A DNA stretch of 64,000 bases, taken from assembly GCA_012934845.2 (NCBI GenBank), contig WNNJ02001273.1, positions 62,001 through 126,000 of the forward strand, read 5' to 3'. The notes under the pieces are model-generated. The model saw only the letters and a list, made by a program, of their open reading frames with translations, ran no database searches and was not told where the DNA came from. Position numbers and translations under genes: made by a program. This document shows, in pieces, positions 46,330 to 56,666 of this stretch. Each line of letters opens with the position of its first letter. Positions within the stretch are counted from its first letter, which is position 1. Source of the DNA: Pomphorhynchus laevis (lineage: Eukaryota > Acanthocephala > Palaeacanthocephala > Echinorhynchida > Pomphorhynchidae).

Positions 46330-46970
46330 ACAGATGTATTTATTACGAAACAAGTCTGAATTTACAATTACGCAAATTAATATGATCGATTTCTCTTCAT
46401 GTATGACTATCATATCTTTCATGTTCTCAAGAGTTGATTACTGTCTTAGTCTATTTTCCAACTCACCTAAATCCACTCTTCTTCTTTTACAACGCATCAT
46501 CAACGCTGCCGTCCGAGTTATCATCCGTCTTCGTCGTTTTGATCATACATCCCACCATCTTGTTTCTCTCGATTAGCATACCATTTATTGTCGTGTTCAA
46601 ATTCGTCTTATCATTTCTTTTCGCCTTATAATTTCTCATACCCCTTCATTTCTCAACCTTCCTTTTCTCGACAATTCTCGTCCTCTGTACTGTTCTCTGC
46701 GTTCCTGTAATTCCCTTCTTTTACATGTCCCAAGCTACTATATTTCTTTTGGCTTCCGCTCTTTCGTTATAGCTGCTCCTCTCTCGTGGAATCATCTGCT
46801 CATTTATATCCGCCAATCAACATCAATGCCGTGTTTCAAACGCCAAATCCTATTCCATTTCAACAATAAACTAATTAATCTGTGATTTTCGCGGTGTTCT
46901 TTTTTTGTTAGTGGTCATGTAAGCGTGCAGTTGGCACGCATTTGCCACGTTAAATAAATTAATATTATTA
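46330..46970 (+). mobile_element. L2/CR1-group LINE, 3' fragment
   Basis: The frame at 46334-46576 contains IDFSSCMTIISFMFSRVDYC, LSLFSNSPKSTLL and LQRIINAAVRVIIRLRRFDH, closely matching copies 1 and 5. It continues to the 3' hairpin gcgtgcagttggcacgc near 46923 and a taaataaattaatatt tail. It is 5' truncated in the RT, with a few frameshifts; same subfamily as copy 1. Confidence 0.9.
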
Positions 46971-47263
46971 ATAAAGTCAGAATAATAGCTAGGCAATTTA
47001 AATAATACACTAGACATTTTTTACATAAAATAATATAATTTCAAAATCATCCAATTAGTTTAGATGACTTGCCAGCAATCCATTGGCAACACATATGTGC
47101 AATATTTTGAAGGTGCTAGCCATTACTGAACCATTACGTATATTTACAGATAGTTTGATCTCATAAAACTAAGATAAAATAAAATACAATCTGGTTACAA
47201 TTGGATACAGAAGGAAATGATTGTCGGAACGATTATTTAATTAAACATTAAAGAATTATTGAA
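46971..47263. other. AT-rich spacer
   Basis: No feature seen. Confidence 0.4.
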
Positions 47264-48155
47264 GCTGGATAAAAAAGGGGGAAATTTTATTTGATATTTC
47301 GTTAATCTCTGCTAGCATCTCCAGAAAATTATTCGATATTGTGTTAACCTATGTTAGTAATTTTCATTTTAAAAAATGTTTGTTATTTCAAATAGTTGAT
47401 AATGATCCATTATTTATAGAATTATTAGAGCTGGATCAAAAAAGGGGGAAACTTATTTGGTATTTCGCTAACATCTGCTAGCATCTTTAAGAAGGTGCTA
47501 ACAGAGGTTAACGAAATATCAGATAAAATTTTCCTTCTTTCTTTGATCCAACTACCATAATACTCTATCAATAATGGATTATTATCAACTATTTTAAATA
47601 TTAATATTTTACTGAAAAAAATAATATTTAATATTAAAGAATTATTGAAGCTGGATCAAAGAAATGAGGAAAATTTTATTTGATATTCCGCTAACCTCTG
47701 TAAGCATCTTCAGAAAATTACATAAATTAAGGTAATTTTCTGAAGATGCTTACAGAGGTTAGCGAAATATCAATAAAAAAATTTCTCTTTTTTTAATCCA
47801 GCTCCAATAATTTTTGATTGCCGATTTCTTAATCGAAAAAATATAAACGATAGAAGAAACAAATGATCAGTTGTCGGCTCAGTTCATGAATTGAAAAGAC
47901 GTTTAAAAGATGTGAAGGATATAGAAGTATACATGTTCGATATTATTTGACATTTCGTTAACCTCTGTCAGTAATTTTCTAAAGTTAAATATGAAATATA
48001 ATTTCTCCTTTTCGAGTAATTTTCTGAAGATGAGGTTAACGAAATATATATATAAAAGTTTCCCCTTTTTGAGTAACTTTCTGAAGATGCTAACATAGGT
48101 TAGCCAAATATCAAATAACATTTTCCTATTTTGATCCAGCTTTAATAATTCTTAC
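47264..48155. mobile_element. Cluster of four foldback MITEs
   Basis: Four related units: about 47264-47345 (left half), 47398-47580 (both arms), 47632-47817 (both arms, best preserved) and about 47945-48152 (rearranged). The arms read attattgaagctggatcaaa, then gatatttcgctaacctctg and agcatcttcagaaaatta, then the inverse. They lack coding capacity. Close clustering suggests insertion into one another or local duplication. Other copies are at 1318, 7579 and 58345. Confidence 0.9.
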
Positions 48156-48620
48156 TGTTCGTAATATTCTAACATATTACAAGTCTTGAAATTATAATGA
48201 ATTAAATCAGAATCAATTTATAGCAATTCGCAATTTGTTTTCTGTGGGTTTAGAAATGTAAAACCGATCTTATATTACTAATTGCGGACTGTATTTCAGC
48301 AGCTAAACTCATTTTTAACCATTAATGAAGTACTTACGCTGTTGATTTTGAAATCTCACGGTTAAACTTGACTTTCTCCTGACTGTGACTTTGCAGTAGA
48401 AAGTCAAGTAAAGCCAGTTATGACCTTGCACACACTGGCTTAATTCACGTTAATTACTGGCTGGACGAACCTCCCCGGTTTTTTGTAGTACTGTCATCAG
48501 AGGTAGACATACATTTTTTATAAGTTAATTAAAACCAATCGACCCTTTTCGATCAACTCTTCAAGTTGGTTTTTTTTATTTTCCATTCTGTAAAATAAAA
48601 GGCGTTTCCATTTCATTTTT
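48156..48620. other. Spacer, no gene supported
   Basis: Contains a gactttctcctgactgtgac / gtagaaagtcaag inverted stretch near 48369-48405. Nothing else was recognised. Confidence 0.35.
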
Positions 48621-48624
48621 TCAG

Positions 48625-48857
48625 CTGACGGTCCATCAATCGTCTTCAAACACGACAATAAAGTAAATATCTTCTATACACATATTATGGCCCGTGTTAA
48701 CGTCATTGTGACTGCCTCAGTCGCATCGGTCTCGACAATATTGGTCTCACTAGCGGGAAATTTAACAGTTACATCTTTGACAACGATCATTCTGCCCAGA
48801 TATTTTATTACTAAGATGCGGGTCGCAACGGTCATTAGTCTTTTACTTGGCAAATAG
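48625..48857 (+). CDS. Candidate terminal exon or small membrane peptide
   Basis: A pyrimidine-rich tttccatttcattttttcag precedes the frame, an acceptor-like signal. The frame then stays open to TAG at 48855: DGPSIVFKHDNKVNIFYTHI, then from ATG at 48687 MARVNVIVTASVASVSTILV, SLAGNLTVTSLTTIILPRYF and so on. The 56-residue part after the ATG is hydrophobic and could span a membrane. No family was recognised and no upstream exon assigned. Chance is a real alternative. Confidence 0.25.
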
Positions 48858-49239
48858 TTTCCTTTAAATTTTTTTCATTTAATCATCACGTTAACTTATG
48901 CGGTACGATATAGTACCTTTGTTTCATTTATCATCGTTACGTAAACTTGTTTACCTAAAGAGCAACTTGGTACGAAATTATGTCGAACAATATTCTTGGA
49001 ACATTGTGTCAACCATTCATCTGCCCTTTCGTCATTATTAACTTATTTTTAATTATTACTAAAACCTTTTTAACAATCTATAACGCTGTTTTGGTGGACG
49101 ATTATTTATGTAGATGTATTGAATACTCAACACAAACGCGGTGAACACTACTATACACATACTCAAACCCACATTTAATCGTCTCGCCCGCCATAATAAC
49201 TTTATTTCTTTTACTAATTTAAATTTTTTACATGCTTAA
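48858..49239. other. Spacer
   Basis: No feature seen. Confidence 0.35.
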
Positions 49240-49680
49240 TCTCCAGTGCAGCCTAAATCCGAAAATGGATCGCAGTATCTTTATTTGTTTCTGCCGGTTT
49301 TCCTGAAGAGCATTACATAATTTAGTATGACGTCCTGGTTTGCGAAATCTTAAGTGAACGAAATTGTTCTTCATTGGGTTTAACCACAAAGCCTACTTAT
49401 GCAGACGTCTAGCTATCCCATTCACTACAGACTGCACTCTGCTTTCGAATCTATTATCTGACAAGGAGTCTATTTTTAAAACCAGTGATATATCATCGGC
49501 GTTGGTAGTACCACTAGTATTCCTATTTAATTTTCCATCCAATACTTCTCTTGTCGTAATCATGCACAAGATTGGCGACAAAGAATTCTCGAAAAAAATT
49601 TGGATGCTTATAAAAGAGGCCATGTTACCTTCTAGATTAAAGCTCCTGATTTTCAAAATTTCCAACACTCAACGCAGAAT
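49240..49680 (-). mobile_element. LINE reverse-transcriptase fragment
   Basis: The minus-strand frame 49668-49393 contains ADDISLVLKIDSLSDNRFES (RT motif C) and QSVVNGIARRLHK, followed in sequence by NPMKNNFVHLRFRKPGRH, the usual motif D region of Jockey/CR1-type RTs. The longer plus-strand frame (49364-49828) is its antisense shadow. The family is not resolved. Confidence 0.6.
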
Positions 49681-49839
49681 GCTTGGTAGAACATCATCGT
49701 TTTTCAAAGTTCCCATGACTTTATGTAATGTGTCACTCTTTCTCTTTATCGCTATATTTGTACTGCAACGCGCATACTTCTCGGAAGTCGGCGTTTTGAT
49801 CCCATCTACATTGAACTATCAATCTTAATTGGCTCAATG

Positions 49840-50130
49840 GACAGAATCGAGTTTTATATTACTCTGTCGTTCTCGTTTTTTGTTTACTTTATCACCCCTC
49901 CATATCTTCACCTAAAATTGCACGGTGCTAAACATTCGTTTTCTTGAGCACGTCGCTCAAACAATAAGTTCATGTGTCACATTCATCGTCATCGGACGAA
50001 CTTTGGCATGCGTTTCTGTCATTTCTATGCCTCTCATTTGGAATTCTCTTCCCTTTAAACTTCGTTGCCAGCCTAACTTCACTATTTTTAAATCAATGCT
50101 TCGCACCTTTCTACTGAGCAACTAGGTCAT
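49840..50130 (+). mobile_element. LINE RT C-terminal fragment
   Basis: The frame 49925-50125 reads GRTLACVSVISMPLIWNSLP, then FKLRCQPNFTIFKSMLRTFL and ends LSN. This is the conserved LINE C-terminus (WNSLP, then xFKxxLxTxL). It lies in opposite orientation to the RT fragment just upstream, so the two are separate insertions or an inverted rearrangement. Confidence 0.65.
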
Positions 50131-50339
50131 GCAGATAAGCAATCAATAAGATCCAAATTTCATCGTTTGAACGTCGGCTACGTGGTATGGCCTTGAGACA
50201 CATCATGTTTTTATGTTTTCTGTTTATTTTAGTGAAATTGTAAGCGGCCTGTCTGCGTGAGGCACTTAAAAAATCAATAAATCGATCTATCAATCTACTA
50301 AGTTGAGTATGAAGTTGTCAAAAACTGCAGACAAGTTCA

Positions 50340-50890
50340 AAGAATACAGTAGCGCCGGCCGTGTATTCTTGGCGAGAAAACCTGAAAGACCCTGACTGCT
50401 TTTACACTTTTCCGACCTCTACGAAACCCGTGAATGTTGTCACCCAACAATTCTCAAGATTCGTAGTGGAGAGCCGGGTATCTTGCCAAAGCTTTCTCAT
50501 AGACCATCATCATCTATTTTAGCCTTAGTCCCGTTTAATCACAGAGTTTGCTATAAAATCCTGACATTTTTGAACAAGTTCTCTACTTAGCTCGATCGAA
50601 GGCTTGATTTGGGTGAAGGTTGCTTGCTTAAAGGCTGGCGTGGAGGGTGTCGATCCACCGTTTTTGGGTTGGCATGTGCGCGTTTCATTCCGCTTTAATT
50701 TGGAATGCCAGCGGCTCTTAGTACGTGCCCGTACTACCTGACGCGAGTTTCCCGCATTTTGTCGGCTATCAATGTTATACCATACAGAAGACGGATATCG
50801 TCGTTTCGAGCATGAACAAGTCGTGTGATGTCATTAGTCCATCGCAGCATATTTGTCTCCATAACAGTAAGTTGTTATTCACCTGCTCAC
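50340..50890 (-). mobile_element. RTE-type LINE fragments, minus strand
   Basis: The complement of 50880-50590 reads MLRWTNDITRLVHARNDDIR, then LLYGITLIADKMRETRVR and YGHVLRAAG. This is the hallmark RTE C-terminus (ADKMRE-RLRWYGHVLR). Further along the minus strand, near 50540-50400, comes LLGDNIHGFRRGRKS, a LINE RT finger motif. The order is C-terminal part before RT, so these are two pieces or a rearranged copy. Confidence 0.7.
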
Positions 50891-51060
50891 AGAATTACTA
50901 TAATATGGTTTAGTATTTAATTTATTTTTACAGGTTAGCGAATTATAAATTTTCAGTTATAAATGACTGAAAAAACTTCTATCAAATGCACAATTACTTC
51001 TTCGCTTGCATTTGTCGTTTGGAACACTGCATTTAATATATCCCAACGTTGTTTTTAATA

Positions 51061-51715
51061 GATGAAGGTCGCTCACTGCCTTAGCCTCTATAGGTGATGG
51101 GGCCAGTTTTTTCTTAAATAGATATTTACTTTAAGAGTTTTAAAAAGGGGTGGGTAAATATGCATCAATAAGTATATTTTAAAAAACTCAACATTATTCT
51201 TCATATATCACGCTATATGGGATACATCAGAAGGAAGTAGCCCTAGTCTTGGACCTCTGCTATTAGTAGATTAAAGGCGCTCACTGCCCCAGCCTCTATA
51301 GGTGATGGGGCCAGTTTTTTCTTAAATAGATATTTACTTTAAGAGTTTTAAAAAGGGGTGGGTAAATATGCATCAATAAGTAGATATTTAAAAAAACTCA
51401 AAATTATTCTTCATATATCACGCTATATGGGAGACGTCAGAAGGAAGTAGCCCTAGTCTTGGACCTCTGCTATTAGTAGATTAAAGGCGCTCACTGCCCC
51501 AGCCTCTATAGGTGATGGGGCCAGTTTTTTCTTAAATAGATATTTACTTTAAGAGTTTTAAAAAGGGGTGGGTAAATATGCATCAATAAGTATATATTTT
51601 AAAAGACTCAACATAATTCTTCATATATCACGCTATATGGGAGACGTTAGAAGGAAGTAGCCCTAGTCTTGGACCTCTGCTATTAGTAGATGAAAGGCGC
51701 TCACTGTCCCTGGTC
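51061..51715. repeat. 210-bp tandem repeat, three units plus a partial
   Basis: The marker gctcactgcc starts at 51071, 51279, 51489 and (as gctcactgtc) 51699, giving periods of 208, 210 and 210. Units differ at few bases. Each unit contains ccccagcctctataggtgat followed by ggggccagttttttc: a CCCCA/TGGGG hairpin with a T run after it. No long open frame. Confidence 0.95.
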
Positions 51716-52194
51716 GCTCACTGTTAGCTCCATATGTACAAATCAATTATGTGCATTTTTTTGTGATCTTTTAAATAATTTTAGTTTTGGCTTTTCAACA
51801 TGCGAGCTTCAAATATTTAATGTCATAATAATATTAATATTTACTATTTAAATCACAAAATGCTGCGGTTAGAAAAAATACAATGCAAGAACGAATAAAG
51901 TTTAAAGTTTAAAATAACTTTTTACAGCATTTAAATATCTTGACTACCGTAATCAGGAACAAGAATTATAATTTAATTATACATAATAGCTTTTTACATA
52001 TAATTAAAGACAATTCGCTATGATTATTATCAACAAAAACAAATTTTACAATTTTATTTATAATTAAAATGTCTTACTTAATACTCTATAAGTCTCGATC
52101 CTTACTACAGTGTAATATTTCTAAAACCTCGCCCCCCTTGAAAATATGCAAATGCTAAGTGCTCGTGAAAAAACCATATTCGATGAAATAATGC
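51716..52194. other. AT-rich spacer
   Basis: No feature seen. Confidence 0.4.
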
Positions 52195-52680
52195 TTGATC
52201 TTTTCACTTGTTAAAGACAACGGTCGAACAAACGATTCAATCAAGATTCTATACAATTACGCCCGAATTTGTTCAATATTGCGAAAATCGAACCAATATA
52301 ATACAGGGAATGTCACCTCTCATGGCCAGATTTTGAATCCAAATGATTGGCAGTATAATAGCAAAGACTTCATTCTAGTTCGTGATATTTCCAAGAGATT
52401 GGCCACCGTTAGGGTTATACAATCGAAGTTATGCACCTATCAGAAGAGTGGACAGAAATCTATACAGATTCGTTGCATTCATCAGATTTACGGACTTTTG
52501 TATTACGTTTTGGTAATCAAGTTTTCCAAATATTATAGCAATGTAAAAATATTAACAAACAAGCCTTCATACAATTCCGATTCTATCATCAAGCAGAGAA
52601 TTCAACTTTTGCTTAGTATTAAACAACTGTGTGACGGCTTATTCGATATGTTGAATGTTACTGTGGTTGATGAAATGTGA
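52195..52680 (+). CDS. 161-codon open frame, unknown product, possibly an exon
   Basis: The frame is open from TTG at 52195 (an in-frame TAA lies at 52189) to TGA at 52678 and has no upstream ATG, so it would need splicing or an upstream exon. A possible acceptor is ttgttaaag near 52217. The peptide has mixed composition unlike random AT-rich DNA: SIKILYNYARICSILRKSNQ, NPNDWQYNSKDFILVRDISK, RLATVRVIQSKLC and LLSIKQLCDGLFDMLNVTVV. No transposon motif is seen and the antisense has no long frame. I do not recognise a family. Confidence 0.35.
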   Translation: MIFSLVKDNGRTNDSIKILYNYARICSILRKSNQYNTGNVTSHGQILNPNDWQYNSKDFILVRDISKRLATVRVIQSKLCTYQKSGQKSIQIRCIHQIYGLLYYVLVIKFSKYYSNVKILTNKPSYNSDSIIKQRIQLLLSIKQLCDGLFDMLNVTVVDEM

Positions 52681-53090
52681 AATTATTACTGTGAAATATA
52701 TTGTTAAAGAAAAATATGTTGTTTCTATGTTAGATGATATGTATCCATATTTTACTATCAGTAATTATTGAATTATTAGAATAACAATAAACAATTCTAA
52801 ATTTGATGGTTCATCTGATACTCTGTTAGCATCGATAAATTGGTTTAATGGAGGTTGGGAGTATTTGTTACTTTGGGATTTAAACCGGAGACAGTTAAAT
52901 TCAAATTAATGCTACCTATTAATAATTAGTTATTTTATAATTTATTATTTAATAATTAATTAATAATTTAATTTCAATAGTTTCATTTATAAAAATATAA
53001 TTATTAATTGCTTTATATAATCAATTAATATATTTATTTGTTTGTTACTGGTATATCGCATTACTGGTATTTTTGTTTGTTACTGGTATA
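52681..53090. other. AT-rich spacer
   Basis: Ends with a small tandem of tttgtttgttactggtat units at 53030-53095. No gene. Confidence 0.45.
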
Positions 53091-53160
53091 TTGTTTTGTT
53101 GTGGTCATGTAAGCGTACGCTGCCACGCATTTGCCACGTTAAAATAAATCTTTTTTTATA
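53091..53160 (+). mobile_element. L2 LINE 3' stub
   Basis: Only the last part of the element is present: gtggtcatgtaagcgtacgc, then tgccacgcatttgccacgtt and aaaataaatcttttt. It is an extremely 5'-truncated insertion, showing that the terminal hairpin block alone marks the family. Confidence 0.85.
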
Positions 53161-53254
53161 TCACGGAGTTTGGAATTTAAACCTAAATTCAAATTATTAC
53201 AAAATTTTAAGTTTTTAATTTTTGATGTATACTCGTCTTAAAATTAGGAGTTTC

Positions 53255-53600
53255 ATATTCATGTACAAATTCGTCTTCTTCTCATTGCTTCCCGCCTTGT
53301 AACTTTTCATGTCTTTTCACTTCGAAACCTTCTTTTTCCCGTAATTCCCTTCTATTACATGTTTTAAACTACTCTACATCTTTTGACTTCAACTCCTTTC
53401 TTGTGGCCACTTTTCTCTCGTGGTGTCATCTACCCATTCATATACGCCAATTAACCTATATGCCGTGCTTAAATGCCAAATCCGATTCCATTTAGACAAT
53501 TTAACAAATTTATCTGTTTGACTTTTGCTGTTTTTTCTTAGCTAGTCGACTTGTAAGCGTGCAGCTGGCACGCATTTGTCACGCTTAATAAATTATTATT
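53255..53600 (+). mobile_element. L2 LINE 3' end, part of a duplicated L2/hAT junction
   Basis: It matches the 3' end of copy 3 (about 23770-24095), including shared wording ctcgtggtgtcatctaccca and ttgacttttgctgttttttc. It ends with the hairpin gcgtgcagctggcacgc near 53556 and the same attattatttttaaag junction with hAT sequence. Confidence 0.9.
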
Positions 53601-53884
53601 ATTTTTAAAGTTCAATATGTAGAATAACAAAGCAATGGAGGTCTTGAAATGTTTTAACTGATAAAAAATACAAGGAAAAGTGAACATCTTCATATGATTG
53701 TGGCTCAGTTCTAGAAGAGAAATTGTTGCACTACTTTCCATCAATTAACAATACACAGTACGATTGGATTAGAAACCCTTTTATTGAATCATCAAATGAC
53801 TCGTTTGTAACGTTGAAAGAGGTTGAGAAGCTGGTAGATATATCCTCTGATCGAGGATGGCTGATAAAATTCAAGGAAGCTTTA
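53601..53884 (+). mobile_element. hAT transposase fragment, duplicate of 24096-24370
   Basis: Nearly identical to the hAT sequence right of L2 copy 3, including NNTQYDWIRNPFIESSNDSF and VTLKEVEKLVDISSDRGWL. Here the frame is better preserved across FIESSNDS than in the 24-kb copy. It is cut after attcaaggaa, where family A sequence begins. Confidence 0.92.
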
Positions 53885-54045
53885 TACCAAGCGTTTTTAC
53901 TATGAAGACTACCCTGATGCGCGTCAGTTCTACCCTATTACGGGTGTGCCTCAAGGTTCCCCACTTTCTCCTATCTTATACCTTGCTGCCTCTATTAACC
54001 TATTTAAAATATTTAAACGCGAACAACGTCTAGGTTCCAGCTGAG
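53885..54045 (+). mobile_element. Family A RT fragment
   Basis: It matches the motif B region of family A (cagttctaccctattacggg, gtgcctcaaggttccccact) with about 10% difference from the two long copies. It lies upstream of the next, more 5' family A segment, so it is a separate partial copy or rearrangement. Confidence 0.85.
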
Positions 54046-55620
54046 TAGGGATAAGTTAAGCATTTATCGCCTTAGCCCTTCTCAGTCTTCCTTCTGGAAG
54101 ATATTCAAGAAGGAGAAGTTTGTCTGTTGAAAGGATAGAGCATTAGGTTGGATTGGTAGAATAGGCCTTGATAAAGTTTTGGATGAGTCATTATCCCTAC
54201 ACAATTATGGAGCCACTCAATCACCCCAACCAATCCCACCTTGGTGTGACTTCATGAGTGGGGACTTATCTGTTACAGATATCCTTAACTCCTGGGGGCC
54301 ACTTCCGGGGACCTCCAGAACCCATGCGCCACTCTCCACTCGTGTCTGTCAGCTTTTGACAGACTGTCAGAGAAAGGAAGTCGCCATAACAATGCTATTA
54401 GACCCCCGTCCGACATTGCTAGAATAAACATCAGCCATCGTGTTTTTATACCAAAAAAGAAATCGATTTCATGTCCTAAAGATTTGCGACCCATTTCGAT
54501 TCAAAATTCCCTCATCTCCATTTACGAAAAAGCGCTTGCGCGTAAAATCCGCGATCATCTAAGTAGGCGAAATTTAATCCCACCAGGTTTTCATGGGTAC
54601 GTAAAAGATCACTCGGTCCATTCAGCAATAGGTGAAGTGGAGCAGTTTTGTCAAGATAACAGTCATCAGTTTGCTGTGGCTGTTTTTCTTGACTGTTCTG
54701 CTGCATTTGACCGCATTTCCATTCCTTTTGTTATCACTTCTCTCAGGTCCCTCGGATTGCCTGCGAGAATTGTTAACAGGGTGGATATATTGCTGTACAT
54801 CAAGCGATTCTTCTATGAAGACGACTCTGATGCACGTCAGTTCTACCCTATTACAGGTGTGCCTCAAGGCTCCCCACTTTCTCCAATCTTGTATCTTGCT
54901 GCCTCTATTGAACTCTACAAAAAATTCCAACGCGATCAATTTCTTGTGGTATACGCTGATGATACCATAGCCCTGTTCTCTGGACGCAGGTGCAAAGATG
55001 TAGTCTCTGACTGACATCAGCCGTTTCTTTACAATATTAAAAGATCATCTGCCCTCGTCCAACCTTGTTCTAAACTCCACCAAATCGCAGGTGATTGTCT
55101 TTCATGGCGCCCCTGTGACAAGGAAAAAGCTCAAGAGATTAGCACTCTCAGCTCTTTCTTCCATCCTGACTAATCAGCCTCTCCCTACCTTCACAAGTCA
55201 AGTAAAATACCTATGGTTTACCATTACGGTGAACTTGTCAGCGAAAGCTGACCTGGATAGACTAAAACGTATCCTGAGAGAGAGCTAGATGGCCCTGAAA
55301 CGGACTCAACATCTGTCATTGAAAGAGAAAACCCGATTGCGCCTCTGGGGTACTTGGGCTATCTCGGGATTAGTCTTCTTTTCAAGAGGACGTCCCCCAG
55401 AACAAAGACTAAGGTTTTCAAATTTCTCGTCTCGCGTTTACCCGGCATAGACCGCACCGACTGGACTCTTCGGAGGGTGAAATACCCCGGGTGGTTTAGT
55501 CGGAAGTCGGCGTGTTGGATTGGCTGGAGGGCTCAGATCCCGTTAGACCTTAGGTCATAACAGATCTGAAGACGGAAGAAGTATCTACTACTGGGAAGAT
55601 CATTAACATTACTGATTTAG
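54046..55620 (+). mobile_element. Family A non-LTR retrotransposon, copy 2
   Basis: It aligns with 29879-31430 almost base for base: SPSQSSFWK start near 54070, RT frame 54484-55014 (RPISIQNSLISIYEKALARK, VFLDCSAAFDRIS, GVPQGSPLSPILYLAASI, YADDTIALFSG), frame change after CKDVVSD and C-terminal LRLWGTWAISGLVFFSRG. One RT motif A residue differs (DCSAAFD against DFSAAFD). Its 3' UTR differs more from copy 1 after about 55560. Confidence 0.88.
54484..55014 (+). pseudogene. Family A reverse transcriptase, copy 2
   Basis: 176 codons covering motifs 1 to C with catalytic Asp residues present (DCSAAFD and YADD). It ends at the same stop as copy 1. The part upstream of RPISIQN, which is in frame in copy 1, is broken here. 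Confidence 0.85.
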
Positions 55621-56666
55621 AATGTTTCCTTTTTAAATTAGCTATATGTTGTCATTTTTTAAGAAAATATTGCTTCATGTTTCATTTTGCATTTATTGAC
55701 TGTATATTTTCATCTTATTAACTTACTGAAGAATACCCACATGGTAGCCAATTATTATTTTAATATTTGAACTGTAAATATAAAACCGCTGGGGAAAGTT
55801 GCTATATAAAAACGTTCAACCTTGTTGAATCTAGCGAGATTGCACTCATTTTGAATTCAAAACGAAAATGTTGAACGAACATAGCTTATCATGCTCAGTA
55901 ATTTAATATTTATGGAACATATTATACCACATATTTGCTTATAACTAAATTTTAGCAATATATTTCTAATTTTATTGTTAAAGGATGGATCATTTACTTG
56001 TTAATGATCTTACCAGTGTATCTGGCTACTTGAACTAGTGTAATGTTTTATCTTTTTTGGATACAAACATGCTTTAACAAAATTACAATGTTTTTGTTAA
56101 ATTGCTAGAATCAATCGCTTTTCACCGATTATGTCGACTGTTCGCATTAGTCGACTATTTGAACTTACGATTATTGCCAATTCTCCAAATAGCTTAAACT
56201 AATATCTCTAAAGCTTTCGGTTTTGCTTCGATTTACGTTTTATTAATGAAATTGTTCTTTCTTTCGATTTTTATACTGACCGCATAAGTTTGTACCTTCG
56301 TATGTTATAAAATCGTCAACAATAAATTATATGTTAGATAAAACATTTCATTATTAAACTCGACCGCTATTCAATATCTATCTTCTAAGGATACGATATA
56401 TTTAATTAAATCGCTTATTAAAATACATCTTTATTAGATACATCTTTATTAGACAGTCAGTTAGTGTTCATATTCTCAAATTAAAATTCTACTTATTGGG
56501 ACTTCTGGAAACGATTTAAATAAAATGTTTCAATTAGATGATTTCGATGTTAATATAAGATTTTCATTTCATTGACGATTGTACTAGAATATTTTTATTT
56601 CATTTATGTGATGTCACGACTAAATCAGCAAGGTTGTTTTATTGATTTTGTAGATTAAAGAACGTA
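55621..56666 (+). promoter_or_regulatory. Upstream region of DDX18
   Basis: About 1 kb of AT-rich DNA with no coding feature. It must hold the promoter, but no element can be fixed by eye. tgattttgtag just before the start (56644-56653) could be a 5'-UTR splice acceptor. Confidence 0.35.

Noticed and set aside
49364-49828. 154-codon plus-strand frame
   Set aside because: It is the antisense of a LINE RT fragment whose ADD motif is readable on the minus strand.
54622-55017. 131-codon minus-strand frame
   Set aside because: Antisense shadow of the family A reverse transcriptase.
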